From the NCBI GenBank assembly GCA_010645155.1, contig CM021317.1, forward strand, positions 14,424,695 through 14,488,694: a stretch of DNA of 64,000 nt. The letters are read 5' to 3'. Numbering within the stretch: the first letter of the stretch is position 1; every line of letters starts with the position of its first letter. The notes under the pieces are model-generated. The model saw only the letters and a list, made by a program, of their open reading frames with translations. It was not told the DNA's origin and made no database searches. The stretch is from Tigriopus japonicus (lineage: Eukaryota > Arthropoda > Copepoda > Harpacticoida > Harpacticidae). The translations under genes and the position numbers were made by a program. Shown here in pieces: positions 22,107 through 34,162 of the stretch.

Positions 22107-24065
22107 ATGGAGCACTCGACCTCTGATACGCCTCCCAGTCCCACCAAGGACGAGTCGGTGGATCCTCAACCGCTGGCATTTACCGTCACTTTTGGCGACG
22201 ACAAGAACCAAAAATTAGATCTACGTGGGGGCCTCCACCAATTTGCGCCCACAAAGAAGTTGGCCAATCGGCATTCAAGTGCCAAAAGCAAAAAGACTAG
22301 CGTGGCATCACCTGTGAATGCCAAACCTCAAGATGGTGTGTTCAAAGGCTGCGGAAGTTCTCGAAGCAAAGAGCCGGCTTACTCACAGAACAACGGGAAT
22401 AACAACACTACTAATAAAAGTAGTAATAGTAATAAAATTAATAATAACATCAGTAACAATCAAGGCGCTTATAAGGGTAAAAATTTCATCACCGACAATA
22501 ATAATATCAGTGGACACAACGACGGGATTGAAGATGACGAAACTTGCCTCGTCCAAAGTAACCCCCGAGATACCGGAAGTGATACAGGCACATACACCAT
22601 CGATGAGGATGAGCCTGTGATCCTTGATGATCGAGCCAAAATTGGAGCTGTGTTCGGTGTTCCCGGTCATGTGCTAACCAATGAAGAAAAGATCTTGCAA
22701 TGGGCTTCGGGCTCGTCGACGACCACAGCCACGCCAACTCCGTCATGTTCCTCAAACAGTCAAGCCAGTGTTCGTCGGGACAGTCCGACGATTGACAAAG
22801 ACGAAACGTCAAGATCAAGACGAAAGCTCCCTGCTACCCCCGGCCTTCAAAGTGCTAGTGAAAAGCAAGTTGGATCACCTCATGCTTTTCAAAAAAACAC
22901 CACCTCTCGTCCAGACTCGAAGTCTCGCCTTCCTATTGATCTGTCTTCTTGTCCAAGAGACACCCCCGAAACTACTGATACCTTTCTTGAAGATACCATG
23001 TCCGTAATGGCGGCCATGGAAGCGCGGATCGAACAGTACAGCGGCAATGATTTAAAGGGTAAAAAGGGGCAATGTGACAGGAGCTTCGAAAAGGTAGGGC
23101 ATGATTTTGATGATTATGAGCTCAATAAGAGAAGAACCTATCAAGATCAAAGTGAGCGCCAATATCATGTGATAAAAAGTGAAGATACTGCCAGTGATTC
23201 TTGTTGCTCTAGTACGACAGATGCATCACGCCACGTGTCTCCCCATAATTACAATGTTAAAACCTCCAAGAGTTCTTCACTCGAGTCTCCCTCCAATGCT
23301 ACCAGAACCAATCGTGCATTTGCCTTGCGGAAGAAAATGAATTCGGGCAAAGGCTCCATTTCAATAAGCACCCAGGCAACGCTCCCGTTTCAAGGAAAAC
23401 CCAACCGAGGTGATAATCAATCGGGCTTTTCACGAGATCATAAAGCCAAGACGTTTTTACCGCTAAGATCGCAAAAGAAGGCCTCGATTTCTGAAATTCG
23501 AAGCTCCTCCAGTTTATCAGCTCGAGAGGCAAATTTTCAGGCTTGGAAACGAAGACAAAGCTACAAACCGAACTTTGCCATTGGCAATATGAGTAAGTCG
23601 ACAGTTTCGCCCGCAAGAGTCGACCAAGGATGCTCAAGAAAGGACATACGCCGCGAGGGTAATTCTTTGACCACCCCTGAAGACGACAAAGCAATGCCAA
23701 TAATGACCCGTTCTGCCAGCTTTCACTATCCAGATGGCTTATCGAGACGGCAAAACAACGTTTACACATCTGATGAATCGGATGACTCTTTGGCGGCAGA
23801 AACCAAATGGCCGGGTCGAGATCTTCTTGAAGTGACAGAAGACGAATTTTTTCTTCCTATTGAGGATGAAGTGTCTGTCCAAAGAGGAATACGGAACACA
23901 CGGAATCATCATACCAGTACCCCTTTGAAAACTTTAGACAATATTGTGATATCAACTATTTTCTCTGTATCAGCCAAGCTTTGTTCGAATACTTCGTCAA
24001 TTATTCGAAAAATGAAGACTCAAGTGGATCCTTTGGAAGAAGACCATGTGGTCCTCGACACCTTG
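22107..24065 (+). CDS. CEP170-like protein, coding exon 1
   Basis: The main exon (653 codons) of a protein resembling the CEP170 family of centrosome and microtubule-associated proteins. ATG at 22107 is in a good context (A at -3, G at +4); a TGA at 22086 closes the frame upstream. Near residue 24, LAFTVTFGDDKNQKLDLRGG resembles a segment repeated in CEP170 proteins. The middle is Ser-, Lys- and Asn-rich and probably disordered, with an Asn tract coded by AAY triplets near 22390-22500. Near the end, LDNIVISTIFSVSAKL begins the CEP170 C-terminal domain. The exon stops at a phase-0 donor, TTG|GTACGT. The family's N-terminal FHA domain is absent here; it may be on an upstream exon outside or lost, or this may be a short isoform. 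Total predicted length is 707 residues. Confidence 0.7.
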
Positions 24066-24153
24066 GTACGTATTACATTTTTATTTTCGTGATGAATATT
24101 GGCTCTATTCAACGTTACCTGACTTTATCAACTTCTTAGGAATCCCTTAGAAT

Positions 24154-26400
24154 ATTTTTTTTTTTGGGGGGGGCGGATTTTTTAATACCGCTACAAGGAA
24201 TGGGATTCCCTGTAAAGAGAGTTAATGATTAATTTGATAAAATTTCCGTTTATATGAAATTTGATCTACCATCGAGTTACTGTTGGCAGATCTGTACAAC
24301 CCTTGAATAGTGGCTTGGTCAGGAATAGTTTTTAACAATTTGTCCAATCATGCCTTAAATGCTGTTAGAGGATCAGCTCCTACATATTCCCGACGAAGAC
24401 TAATGGGCAACAAGTTGAACAATGAAGGAGCCCGATAAAGAAGAGAGGTGGACTTCATTGATCGAACTAGTCTCGATTCCCTTGGATTTTGAGGTGCTCT
24501 CAGAACGCACGGAAAACCTCGACGATTGCAACAACTGATCTCAAATCCTGGGTTAGGACAGAGCTCACGAACGCTCTTGAAAATATACACTATCAGATAC
24601 CTTCTCTGAGTACTGTAGAGCCCCAATTTCTAGAGCCTCTCCCAATACGAGAGCTCTCTCATTCCTGTGATGTTCCTTGTGAAACATCTTTGGACCTGCT
24701 CGACCTTTTGCAAACCTGCCGAACTCATTAGAGCCCAAATGGGGGAAGCATATTCAAGATGCGGTTGAACAATCGACTTGTACAGATTTAGCATCCTAAA
24801 ACTATCTCTGGACTTGAAAGTGCGATAAATCCAGCCACATGTTTGAAATGCCTTCCCCACTTTCAACTGGATATGCTCGTCAAACTTTCCATCATCTTGG
24901 ACGACAACTCCTAAATCCATCATGGACGATACCTGGTCATTATCACAACCTCCATTGTCTTTGAGTGGAACAACTAATTTTGACGCCCCATACGTCATTG
25001 TACGGAATTTTATCCCGTTCAATGCCATGTTACTCTCGCCAACCCAAGAGTAGTCTTTCTCCAAGTCCTCAACTAAACATTTTTAGTTCTGACCATTCCT
25101 CCCACAAACTAATTTTGTGTCATCAGCATATGAAGAAATACTGGCTTTTGTTCTAAACTTCTGGAGAGAAGCAATAAAGAGAATAAACAAGAACGGACCT
25201 AAAATTGAACCTTGCGGAACACATGACTTGACATCATACATGCCGCTGAAAGTTCCTTCAACTTTAACATCTGCTTCCTTTCGCTCATAAAACTATCAAT
25301 CCAAGTCAGGACCTTACCCTGGACCCCAAACTCTTTGAGTTGATTAAGCAAAAGACCATGATCTACCTTATCAAAGGCCTTGGCAAAGGCAAGATAGACT
25401 ACATCATCTGACTCGTGACTTTCGAGCCCTTCAATGATTTGCTCAATTACAGCAATTACTAGTGACGTCATCATTTTTGGCGGAATAAAAGTTCGGAAGA
25501 CCTGTGTTTCTGATGAGCGTGCAAGGTAACTAAAACGAGGGTTTAGGCCAGGTGATTGCAGCAATGCCTTTCTTATCTGCACAAATTGAAGTTTAAATAG
25601 CAAATCTAGACATTGTTTTAGCAAAAAAGTATGTTTTGTTGCTTTTATCTAAAATTTCGCTACATAAGTTGAGAGGGTTCTTCCGAACTTTGAAATTAGG
25701 AATGCCCAACTTTGAATAACAAGATGGCCAGAGGAGATCGGTTCCTGGGGCAACTAAACCTAAAAACAAATAATTCGTTTAATTGAAGGCTTCCAAGTTC
25801 TCCATTTGTTTTCAAATTACTTTGCAATACTTCTCAACATACATTAACCATGCCATTGCCCATAAATGCAACATTTTTCGAAAATCTGACCCTTGAAAAC
25901 TGAGATTTTTTGGCAAGCCTACACTGCTAACGGCAGTAAGAGACGGCAGCAGGTCCGTAAAATGATGCGGTAATCACTCCCATATGATCAACCAATTGGG
26001 TTAATGTACTAAAATGAGCTCGAAACCCATGCTGTCCAGAAGGAATTAAATCATAGACTTCAAAATAATCTACAAGCTTGGACTTCATAATCTTCTCAAA
26101 AACCTTTGCAACGCTGGAGGTCAGAGAAATGGGCCTATAATTACTAGGATGTGACTTATCTCCGCCCTTAAAAATTGGAACGACATGAGCTACTTTTAGA
26201 GAAGAGGGAAACTTGCCCTGATCTAAGATGCAACGCATCAAGAAGGAGAAAACAGGGGCGAGAATATGTGAGCATTTCATTAGAAACTGAGATGTCACAC
26301 CATCAGGTCCAGGAGAACTCGAGAGTTTTAAGCTCTTGATGGCCTCAAAAGCATCTTGATCTGTGACTACCAGATCCTCCAATCAATTATCCTGACTATC
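24154..26400 (-). mobile_element. Non-LTR retrotransposon (CR1/Jockey-like LINE), degenerate
   Basis: Minus-strand reverse transcriptase blocks appear in the right order: SPGPDGVTSQF (near 26300), NYRPISLTSSVAKVFEK (near 26110), GQHGFRAHFST (near 26020), then after a 0.5-kb insertion AFAKAFDKVDHGLLL (near 25360), YADDTKL (near 25115, the catalytic box) and QPHLEYASPIW (near 24740). The C-terminus runs to about 24280 with an IPDQ motif near 24325. The 3' end carries a conserved tail with CTTGTAGCGG and a C/A-rich end near 24154. Several stops and shifts make it inactive. It is antisense to the host gene. Confidence 0.88.
25457..25939 (+). repeat. Dispersed ~480-bp repeat inserted in the LINE, copy 1
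   Basis: It interrupts the LINE reverse transcriptase, and its sequence matches 59425-60480 (TTACTAGTGACGTCATC at one end, CTGCTAACGGCAG at the other; AGATGGCCAGAGGAGATCGG in the middle). The second copy carries a further insertion. Ends TTACT.../...AGTAA could be short inverted termini, but no clean target duplication was found. Confidence 0.75.
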
Positions 26401-26558
26401 AATGCCAGTCTCATCAACAATATTGCTACAGTCATGGCCTGCTCTGACTACAAAAGGATTTCTCCCGACAACTTCAATCCGACCCCCAACAGGATTCGAA
26501 TCTACGCCGTCTGGGGAAGCACTTACACTCAGCACTTTTAAGAACGCGCTAGTACGCG

Positions 26559-26618
26559 TGGCCACTCTGGCTTCCTTATGGCCACTCTGGCTTCCTTATG
26601 GCCACTCTGGCTTCCTTA
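26559..26618 (+). repeat. Three exact 20-bp tandem repeats
   Basis: Three consecutive copies of TGGCCACTCTGGCTTCCTTA, with no visible mismatch. It lies just beyond the 5' end of the antisense LINE in the CEP170-like intron. Confidence 0.95.
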
Positions 26619-28212
26619 AACGTTTACCCTTTATCTCTTACTTTATTTACGTTAAACCCTTAACGTTTTTAACGTATTTGTTAATGAAGAACATAAGAAA
26701 TAATCCAACATAAGTGGGATTAATGTCATATTTTTACATAATGTGTTTAACAAAAGTTCACAAGGATTCAACGAGCAATCATTTGATGCACAATTGATGT
26801 CTCTCAAAGAATTGAAACTGTGTTACTTGATTGTTATAAGTCAAGTATATGCAAACTCTTGCTCTGTGATGATGATTGTCGATCTTTAATTGAAAACAAC
26901 ATGATTTTTATTCTTCACTTCGTAGAATGTGAATTTTCTCCTCTGTCTCTATTTCCAGTGCTTAATAGGGTTCTTAAGGCAAAAGAAGACCATAAAGTAT
27001 TGAAAAAAGATACACAAAAGAAAATCTATATTATTCTATAAAGTAAAGAATGCCTTTGAACAATGCCAATGACGAAAACAATGTTGCTATCAACAAAAGA
27101 CGTACGATCATTATCACAAAGCAAGTCAGTGGAGCAAGAGTTACAATATATTTTGCTTAACACTTTTTAACAATTAATTTTCAATTCTATGGGAGACATC
27201 AAATGATTGTTTTTTGATTCATTGTTCAAGGTGTTCTTTTGAGGTGGAGAAGTCATTTTTAAATTCCAGAAACTTTTTAGACAGGTTTTGAAACTAAATG
27301 CAGTGTCAAACACTTCAACTTGGTTGGGTTGATTAGGTCACTTAAAACATGTTTAAAAAAAAATATTTGAAAATTTTCTCTGACTGAAATCTTAGATGTA
27401 CTAAGAGCAGTGTTGTTTTAAGATATTCTTGAAATCTATTTTGTGGATCTATTTTCAACGACCTTTTTTAGCATTCCTGAAGGACCAAACTGGAGAAATC
27501 TTTCATCAATTTAGACAAACAATGGAGTAGATTTTTACAATATTTTGGGTAGACACACACATAAGACTAATTCAGAATTGAGAAGAAGAAAATGTTTTAT
27601 AAGATTTCTTTAAGCATGTTTTAAGTGATTGCATATTGTGTTTGGTACACCCAAGGCCAATGTGTGCTTCTAGTCAAATACATAAATGGTTGTAATAATT
27701 TACGAGTCAAGTGAGCCAAAAAAATATGCCAGAGGGCTTCACAACCTAAATTTCTTTGATTATTTATATAGGCTCATCACAATGTTTAGTGTTTTTGCCT
27801 GTGACCTAATGAACAAAATTTACAAATACAAATGTGGTTTTGTATTCACACCTCAAAACTGGTCTCAAAAGTTTTTTGGAATTCTAAAATGATTTCTTTA
27901 GCTCAAAGAAAAAGCTATGATCTAAAACAGGTATACAACAGTGCATGATTTTATTCTACAAGTTATGTGAATAAAACAAGCCCGATTTTTTATGGAAAAT
28001 GCCCCAAAAAGTGGTAAATTATGCCAGAAACTACCCCAAAAATTTTCCCTAGTTGCAAAACTACCCAGTTTGGGAGCAAATTTACCCCAATATTTGGACT
28101 GGCCATAATAACAAAATGATCTAACAAACACACAGAAAAGGTTTAAAAAAAGTAGTCACCATGACAGAGGGGCCAAAAACATTTAATAATATATACAAAT
28201 ATTTATTATAGA

Positions 28213-28862
28213 TATGTTGCCATTTTCAGTTGACTTTGAATTTTTGTGAAAGTTCTTCCAACAAGGAAGAAAAAGCGGTAATGGTGACGATGTGAGGTCC
28301 GGACGAAAGGACAACAAAGCAGCGTTGACAAATTTATCCAAATCAGAAGTTTCAAGTTGAAAAATGGCAAACGCCGTAGATAACACTTTTTCTCATTTAG
28401 TACATGTTCTACTTTTAAAACAGATACAAAAACATCTTTAGCTATTGCTCTAACAAAAATGCTTTAGCACCAGATTCTCAATTTCCAGATTCCAGATTAA
28501 AAACGAGTATTTTTAATCTCACATTCATTTTGTTCAGTCAATTTAGAATGTCTGAATTACTTTTAATCAATACTTTTGGTTTCTAAATTCGTTTTTTCAA
28601 GTGCCAAACATGATTAAACATTTACTTTGTTTGTGTCGAACCAAATCTGGTCTTTTCCTGATGTCTTTTTGGCATGACTGGATCGAAAAGGTTTGGCAAC
28701 ACTGGTTCGCTCTTTCGTCCAGACCTCACATCGTCACCATTGCCGAAAAAAGCACCGTTTTTTTTTCGATAAGTTTCAAAAACGTTTACGATTTTACTAT
28801 TTTCGTTGAATTTTTCGAACAAAATCTGATTTTTGGCCTCAAAATATTTGGGAGAGAACATT
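28213..28862. repeat. Imperfect inverted repeat
   Basis: GTGACGATGTGAGGTC with flanking bases at about 28265-28315 is inverted at about 28705-28755, and weaker pairing continues to both sides. The loop holds AT-rich DNA. An 80-codon minus-strand frame across the right arm has no recognisable features. Confidence 0.55.
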
Positions 28863-29627
28863 AGGACCCGTGACTTTGACGTTATTAAAAAAAAAAAGAA
28901 GAAACCTTCTTTGGAAATATGTAGCTACTACAAGACATAAACTAGAATTTTGGGGTTAAAACTTTCGCAAATCTAGACAACAAAAAATATAAAAATCTCG
29001 ACACACAAGGATGCCTGAGAAGAACCAATTTGAATCCTTGCATTTTTCTTCTATTTCTGCTTTCAATTTAAACACTTTCATCAATGTCATTAAAAAATCT
29101 CATTTAAAACTTTGAAGTTTTCATGAAAATTTGATATCTTTTCAAATATTTGGGTCTCATTTAAAAACTTATTAGTAGGGACGGGCAAAAAGTGCAAATG
29201 AAAACAAACTTAGTTACCAAAAGTTGCAGAAAAAACGGCCCAAAATCGTAAAATAAAATGTAGAAATGATCAAAAGCGCAGATAAAAACAAAAAAGTGCA
29301 AATAAAATTTAAAAAAAAACGAAGGAAAACACAAATTTCTGAAACAAAAAGCTTCAGATATTTTCTTGTCATCTGCTTGTTATTTTTCAATATTGAAGAG
29401 CAAAATTTAGATATTGAAGTAGTTGTAATAAATACTATGCTAACCTACGCTGGGAGCCTTAGAGATTTTCAAATATCTTTAACTTTTGTTGTTCAAAACA
29501 GTCTTTTTTGTTTTGACTATGCAATTGTTTTTTATCAGAAAGGTAAGCAAACTGCAAAGAAGGAATCATGGGATCATGTTGGGATGCAATCTAAGCTGAA
29601 TATTAAAGTACTCAATAAATAGGGAAC
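28863..29627. other. AT-rich intronic DNA; possible hAT end at 29178
   Basis: TAGGGACGGGCAAAAAGTG at 29178 looks like a hAT-type terminus, but no matching right end was found. A 118-codon plus-strand frame at 29266-29622 is Lys-rich, low in complexity and unlike any family I know; it is probably accidental. Confidence 0.3.
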
Positions 29628-29755
29628 TGTAGCATGGCCGAGTGTTGTGAATGACTAGATGTTTATTGTCTTGGAGACACGGATATTTATACACGAATAG
29701 ATTGACTAGAGATTGAGCACGAGCATTGACTGGAGAGCATGACAGGAATACTACA
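29628..29755 (-). repeat. Solo LTR, 128 bp, with 5-bp target duplication
   Basis: Ends TGTAG and CTACA, exactly flanked by GGAAC (29623-29627 and 29756-29760). On the minus strand it has a TATA-like box (GTATAAATATCC) followed by AATAAA before the end, the normal order inside an LTR. The small size suits Ty1/copia elements such as GalEa, but no internal region is present to prove the class. Confidence 0.82.
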
Positions 29756-31222
29756 GGAACTTATATTGACTTTTATTTAAACACTATACTAATTTTGATT
29801 GAAGCAGGAAAAAAGCGTTGCTGTTGACAAACCATTCTTGAATTCAGTTATCTAAAAATAACAGAATGACAATATTCAATGAGATTTCCCCATTCCTGTG
29901 TCTTGTTTGAGTTATATAGATTGTCTGAACTTTTGTGATGATGATTGTTAAATCACATTTAGTTTTCAAATTTGGAAAAAAACTTCCAATAAAAAATATT
30001 TTCAAAGAAAAAATAGGAAATTTCCAACAATTTGTACAATTTAGGCCGCAAACGTAAAAAATCGTGCAAATAAAGGGGAAAGTGCAAAAAGGCAAATAAA
30101 TGTGTTTATGTTACCAAAAATCTTTTTGCACTTTGTTAGATATTAAAATAAGTTGATTCATTCCTTCAGCCTTGTGTTTGAATGTCACATCTCAAATGCA
30201 TGCTCATGAAGAAGATTTTCAGATCCTCTTTTCAAGACAATGTCGGGGTGACCGCTTTTGTAACATCTTTCCTCTTTTTATTTAATGAAACTAATGATGG
30301 CCAATGTGCAACACTAGACACATTTTTGGTAGCCCTGCATTTTGAAAGGAGTGGAAGGAAAGATACATAGAGGTCTACAGAGAGGCCAGTGTCGTCATTT
30401 TGTCTGCCTTGTTGCTTAAATTGGCCAGAAGTTGCGTGAAAAGGCAAATATTTCCGAAGAATATCGTTAGATACTTGCCCAAACAAATCGAAGATCAAAG
30501 TACAAATGAAAGTGCGCAAGACAAATCTTCAATGCCAAATCCCATAATTGTGTGATTTAATGCTTGTGAATTGACTATCATCTTTATTGAACACCTTGGC
30601 ATAATTTGGGAGAAGCCAGTGGCCAAAAAACTAATGTTTTCAAAAATTTGCTTTCTACGAATACGTTTGTTTGGTCAAGTTTCAACTAGCCGCTGATGCT
30701 AAACGCCCTTGCTGCCCACAATGAAATTTCACGACTGGCCTGCTCCGGTATCTCCACGCTGGGACCTCTTTGGGAAGATACAAATAGGGAGCCCAAATAT
30801 ACATGCACTTTTGAAATTTGCTATTTTAATACAAGAAACATGTCGAACCAAATTGAAAAGATTACATGCAAGTTAAGAGTTTAAAAATGAATTTTAAAAC
30901 ACCTTTTTGCCCAAGCTAGGCCAGGGACAATATTGAAGCCAAATAGACAAGTCTGATTCAATTTGAAACTGTTCTCTAAAGCAATACATCGACACACTAG
31001 TCATGTTTGTGACATCCAATCATCTTCTTGGCACCGAGATAATCATCTACTCAGAGGCAAGCCAAAGGTTTGTTAACAATGCCAATCTTTTAGTTTAAAC
31101 CTCAACTTCAGTTGAGGTTTCTTTGTTTCCAAAACATTCAAGAAAGTTGCATACTTTTATGCTTTAATTTGATGGCTTTAAAATCGTCATTCTTTCGCTG
31201 AGTCCGTTTTATTCATTTCCAG

Positions 31223-31387
31223 TTGTACGTTTTGGAAGATGTGGATTTACCAGCAAGTCCAAGCAAGCGAGTGTCGAGAGAATTGGCTGGTACACTAAAA
31301 AATTTGAAGAAAGTTGAACAAGCTCTGGCTTTGGTGGAGAGCCTGACATTAGATGCCGAAGAAGCTGCATTGGACTTGAACTCCTAA
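31223..31387 (+). CDS. CEP170-like protein, last coding exon
   Basis: 54 codons and a TAA, read in phase 0 from the acceptor. It begins LYVLEDVDLPASPSKRVSRE and continues with a helix of the form LKxLKKVxxALxLVE, matching the pattern of the CEP170 C-terminal domain (E-L-x3-L-K-x-L-x2-V). Joined to the upstream exon it completes the domain, which supports the 7.2-kb intron call. No other coding exon is evident between them. Family members associate with centrosomes and microtubules; the function here is inferred from resemblance only. Confidence 0.75.
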   Translation: MYVLEDVDLPASPSKRVSRELAGTLKNLKKVEQALALVESLTLDAEEAALDLNS

Positions 31388-31390
31388 GTG

Positions 31391-31396
31391 AATAAA
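31391..31396 (+). terminator. Polyadenylation signal of the CEP170-like gene
   Basis: AATAAA only 3 bases after the stop codon, giving a very short 3' UTR if used. No stronger candidate was picked out in the next 150 bases. Confidence 0.5.
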
Positions 31397-31695
31397 CCCA
31401 AACAGACTAATTCTTTTGTTGAAGATTCTAGTTTTCATTGAATACATGATTTATTAAAGCAAAATGCTTTTCTTGTTTTTTTTCGATCATCTGACACCAC
31501 AGCACACACCTTTAAATATGGTGGATGGATGTGAGGTGTGCGGGTTGCCAGGTATATTTGGACAAAGATTACCAAAAAGATTGCCAATTTTCAATAAATA
31601 GAAGCCAAAACCTCATTTTCAAATAATGTTTAATTTTAACGTAACAATTTATTATCAAACATTATTATGTATGGCAGAACTAACACGTACAGTAG

Positions 31696-32310
31696 TAGGG
31701 CTGACGATTTTCTCGAACATTTCAATTCTCGAGAATGAGAATTTCTCGAGAATTCTCGAGAATTTGAGAAAAAGTGAAAATAGCGAAAACAATGTACATT
31801 CAAAGCTTCCAAAGAACTTGAAATTGGTTTTTTTTTTTAAGTTTATACCAAAATCAATATGAACATGAGTGTGAAAAACAATGATTGGACCTCACGGACA
31901 AAAATATCTGAAAATTCATTTCTGAAATTTCTGAAACGTTCTACTGACATTTTAACAATGTCAGTAACTTTGGACATTTTCGCATTTTTGGTCAGCTGTA
32001 ATTTTCAAAACCGGGGTTTCTTGTACACACCACCACAGCCATTAGAATCTCGAAAAAAATCAGACACAGAATCTTGCCTCGAATCTGGACAGAGAAGATT
32101 TTGTTTGGGCTGATTCACGAGTTATTTTCTTGTTCGAATGTACCATAAAGATGTTTATAAAGTTTCAAACATTGCTCATGGCTCCTATTGTTCTTTTACT
32201 TGAAACTTTTGTTTTGAATGAAACAGTTTTGCCATCAATTCCAAAGTATAACCTAGAGTAATCTAATAAAAAATTCTCGAAAATTCTCGCGAATTCGGAA
32301 AAATTCTCCG
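31696..32310 (-). mobile_element. hAT-type MITE, family TAGGGCTGA, copy 2 (truncated)
   Basis: The copy is in reverse orientation relative to 4194-4904, with TAGGGCTGACGATTTTC at its left end. High similarity runs to about 32310, where the last roughly 100 bases expected from the full copy are missing and another element begins at once. Confidence 0.85.
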
Positions 32311-32574
32311 AAAAAAGTGACACCATTTGGCCCAGCTACGCTAGCTTCAAAATCTCAGGGCGACCGCGTGCTCAGAAGTAACGACGCTCGCTCGCGTCGA
32401 AAACAAAGTACTTACGGTACGTTGAGTTTGTTCAGGATTTGGCCACGCTGGCAAAATTTTAAAAAGTTCGAAATTCCCACCATTTTAGGGTGTAGTGTTA
32501 TGTACCAGGTGATGAAGCAAAGTTGTCCACCTTTTTTTCGCACAAAGCGAGGTCTAGCCATTATATGGTCTGTG
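32311..32574 (-). mobile_element. MITE family CACAGATCATA, copy 1 (truncated)
   Basis: The reverse of 61236-61550 with good similarity, ending TCTAGCCATTATATGG then TCTGTG. The opposite terminus (about 50 bp) is missing at the junction with the preceding MITE. It includes an internal CG-rich palindrome around GACGCTCGCTCGCGTCG. Confidence 0.75.
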
Positions 32575-32735
32575 GCTTGAGGAAGCTGAAATGGAAAGAA
32601 GCCCAGCTTGAGAAATTGAAATGAAGATTGCTTGGAAAATCCCATCAGTACTTGAGACCAAGTGAGAAATTGAAGAAAAGTGCTGGCACTAAAGCATCAC
32701 AGTTGGTTTGAGACCTAGTTCTTCTTTCTTGTTAT

Positions 32736-32835
32736 NNNNNNNNNNNNNNNNNNNNNNNNNNNNNNNNNNNNNNNNNNNNNNNNNNNNNNNNNNNNNNNNN
32801 NNNNNNNNNNNNNNNNNNNNNNNNNNNNNNNNNNN
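32736..32835. other. Assembly gap (100 N)
   Basis: Exactly 100 N bases, the usual placeholder for a scaffold join of unknown length. 32575-32735 on its left shows no feature. Confidence 0.99.
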
Positions 32836-33069
32836 GTTTCCTAATTCAGCATCAAATAGTTTAGTTGACAAATTTGATGTCAAAATAAGCAGGCTTGGTC
32901 CCAGGATCATTTTTATTGATCCACACTTTCACATGATAGTGCACATGTGTTCTAGTCCTTTTTTTTCTCTTGAATTCATTGATCTCCCATAGACTTTGTG
33001 ATCTCTGTAATTCTTTTCATTCAATGAACAGTGCGGGATACGCAGGCATTTTAAAGCAAAAGAACCAAA

Positions 33070-33144
33070 ATGGAATTGCCGCCACTTGATGAGGCCAATA
33101 TAGAACAAAAAAAGATGCAGATGGCATTCACAAGATCCGTGAAG
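33070..33144 (+). CDS. Possible first coding exon, unrecognised
   Basis: ATG followed by 25 codons (MELPPLDEANIEQKKMQMA and six more) ends at AAG|GTGGGA, a possible donor. An acceptor-like AAAATTTTAG ends at about 33274, followed by a short open stretch. The residue mix is protein-like, but no family is recognised and the splice sites are weak. The rest of 32836-34162 shows nothing else. Confidence 0.2.
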
Positions 33145-34162
33145 GTGGGATTAGAATGCAGATGCTCCTCTTATTCTAAACGTAAAATGAAACGTGTGTC
33201 TTGTATGAGAACCTCCCTAAAACAACCCTTTTTCCACTTGCCAAATTCTAATCATTAGAAATCAAAATTTTAGGTGACAAGAACAGTCAAAATTCCATGG
33301 TGGCAAGTTTCACGAATCAAACACAAATGCACAAAACGCACATAGATTATCAATCATTTGATTTGGATGCAAATTGCTATTCCAAGGTCAACATGTCCTT
33401 ACAAGAACTTCTTGAATATTTCATACTACTCCAGGATTTGAAATGCCTATTTAGGCATCCGTCCAGTTTTGGGAATCACAAGCAAAAACAATTATTTTCT
33501 TTTCTTTTTTATTTGTGGTGCAAATCTCGCCAGACAAATGCTACTTTCCAAATCAATACCATTTTACAAATTCCAAGTTCTTAAAAGCTGAATCATCACT
33601 TGAAATTGCCAAGTGATAGTAAAATGGACTCACCCTAAGTTCTTTTTTGCCACTGAAATGCTCAGGTTTCAAAGCTCTCTTTGAACAGAAATAAATGTCT
33701 TTGTGAGCTACCATGTTTCCGGGAATTCATAATGGTGGCTTTTGAATGTCAACATGGTGTTTTGAAACAAATTTATTGTTCTTTTGTGACAAAAACAGTT
33801 TTAGGTTGGGAGAGAAACGGCTCAAAAAAGACAACCCTAGTCATATGATGTTGGGGCCAACTCAAAATATGCATTTGAATGGTTCATTTTGGGTCAATCT
33901 GACAACAAATTATGGACCAGAAAGAATCCATTTCAAATCTCATTCAACTTGCACAGGGTGCATCATAGTATTGGGGATGAAAGGCTCTTAACCGAAACTG
34001 AAACTGAAAACAGCTGACAACTTCACAATTATATACGCACAGACATGATATTGGGACAGGTTTAGAATTTGGCTCACTTTTCCTTGAAACTTTGATCCTA
34101 GGAGATTTTCCTTCAAATAAGGCCAAACTGGAAGAAGACAGTAAATGTGAAGATAATTAGCC

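Larger units (their letters stand above)
24066..31222 (+). other. 7.2-kb intron of the CEP170-like gene
   Basis: The donor is GTACGT at 24066 and the acceptor is TTTATTCATTTCCAG ending at 31222; both are phase 0, and joining restores the conserved C-terminal domain. The intron contains an antisense LINE (24154-26400) with its own insertion, a 20-bp tandem repeat, a foldback stretch and a solo LTR. 26620-28210 and 29756-31222 hold nothing I can identify beyond AT-rich DNA. Confidence 0.75.

Noticed and set aside
26383..26565. Extension of the LINE reading frame to 26565
   Set aside because: Residues beyond about 26400 could belong to the LINE, but a stop intervenes and no motif supports them.
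28622..28861. 79-codon minus-strand frame in the CEP170-like intron
   Set aside because: It lies across an inverted repeat arm and has no recognisable motif or splice context.
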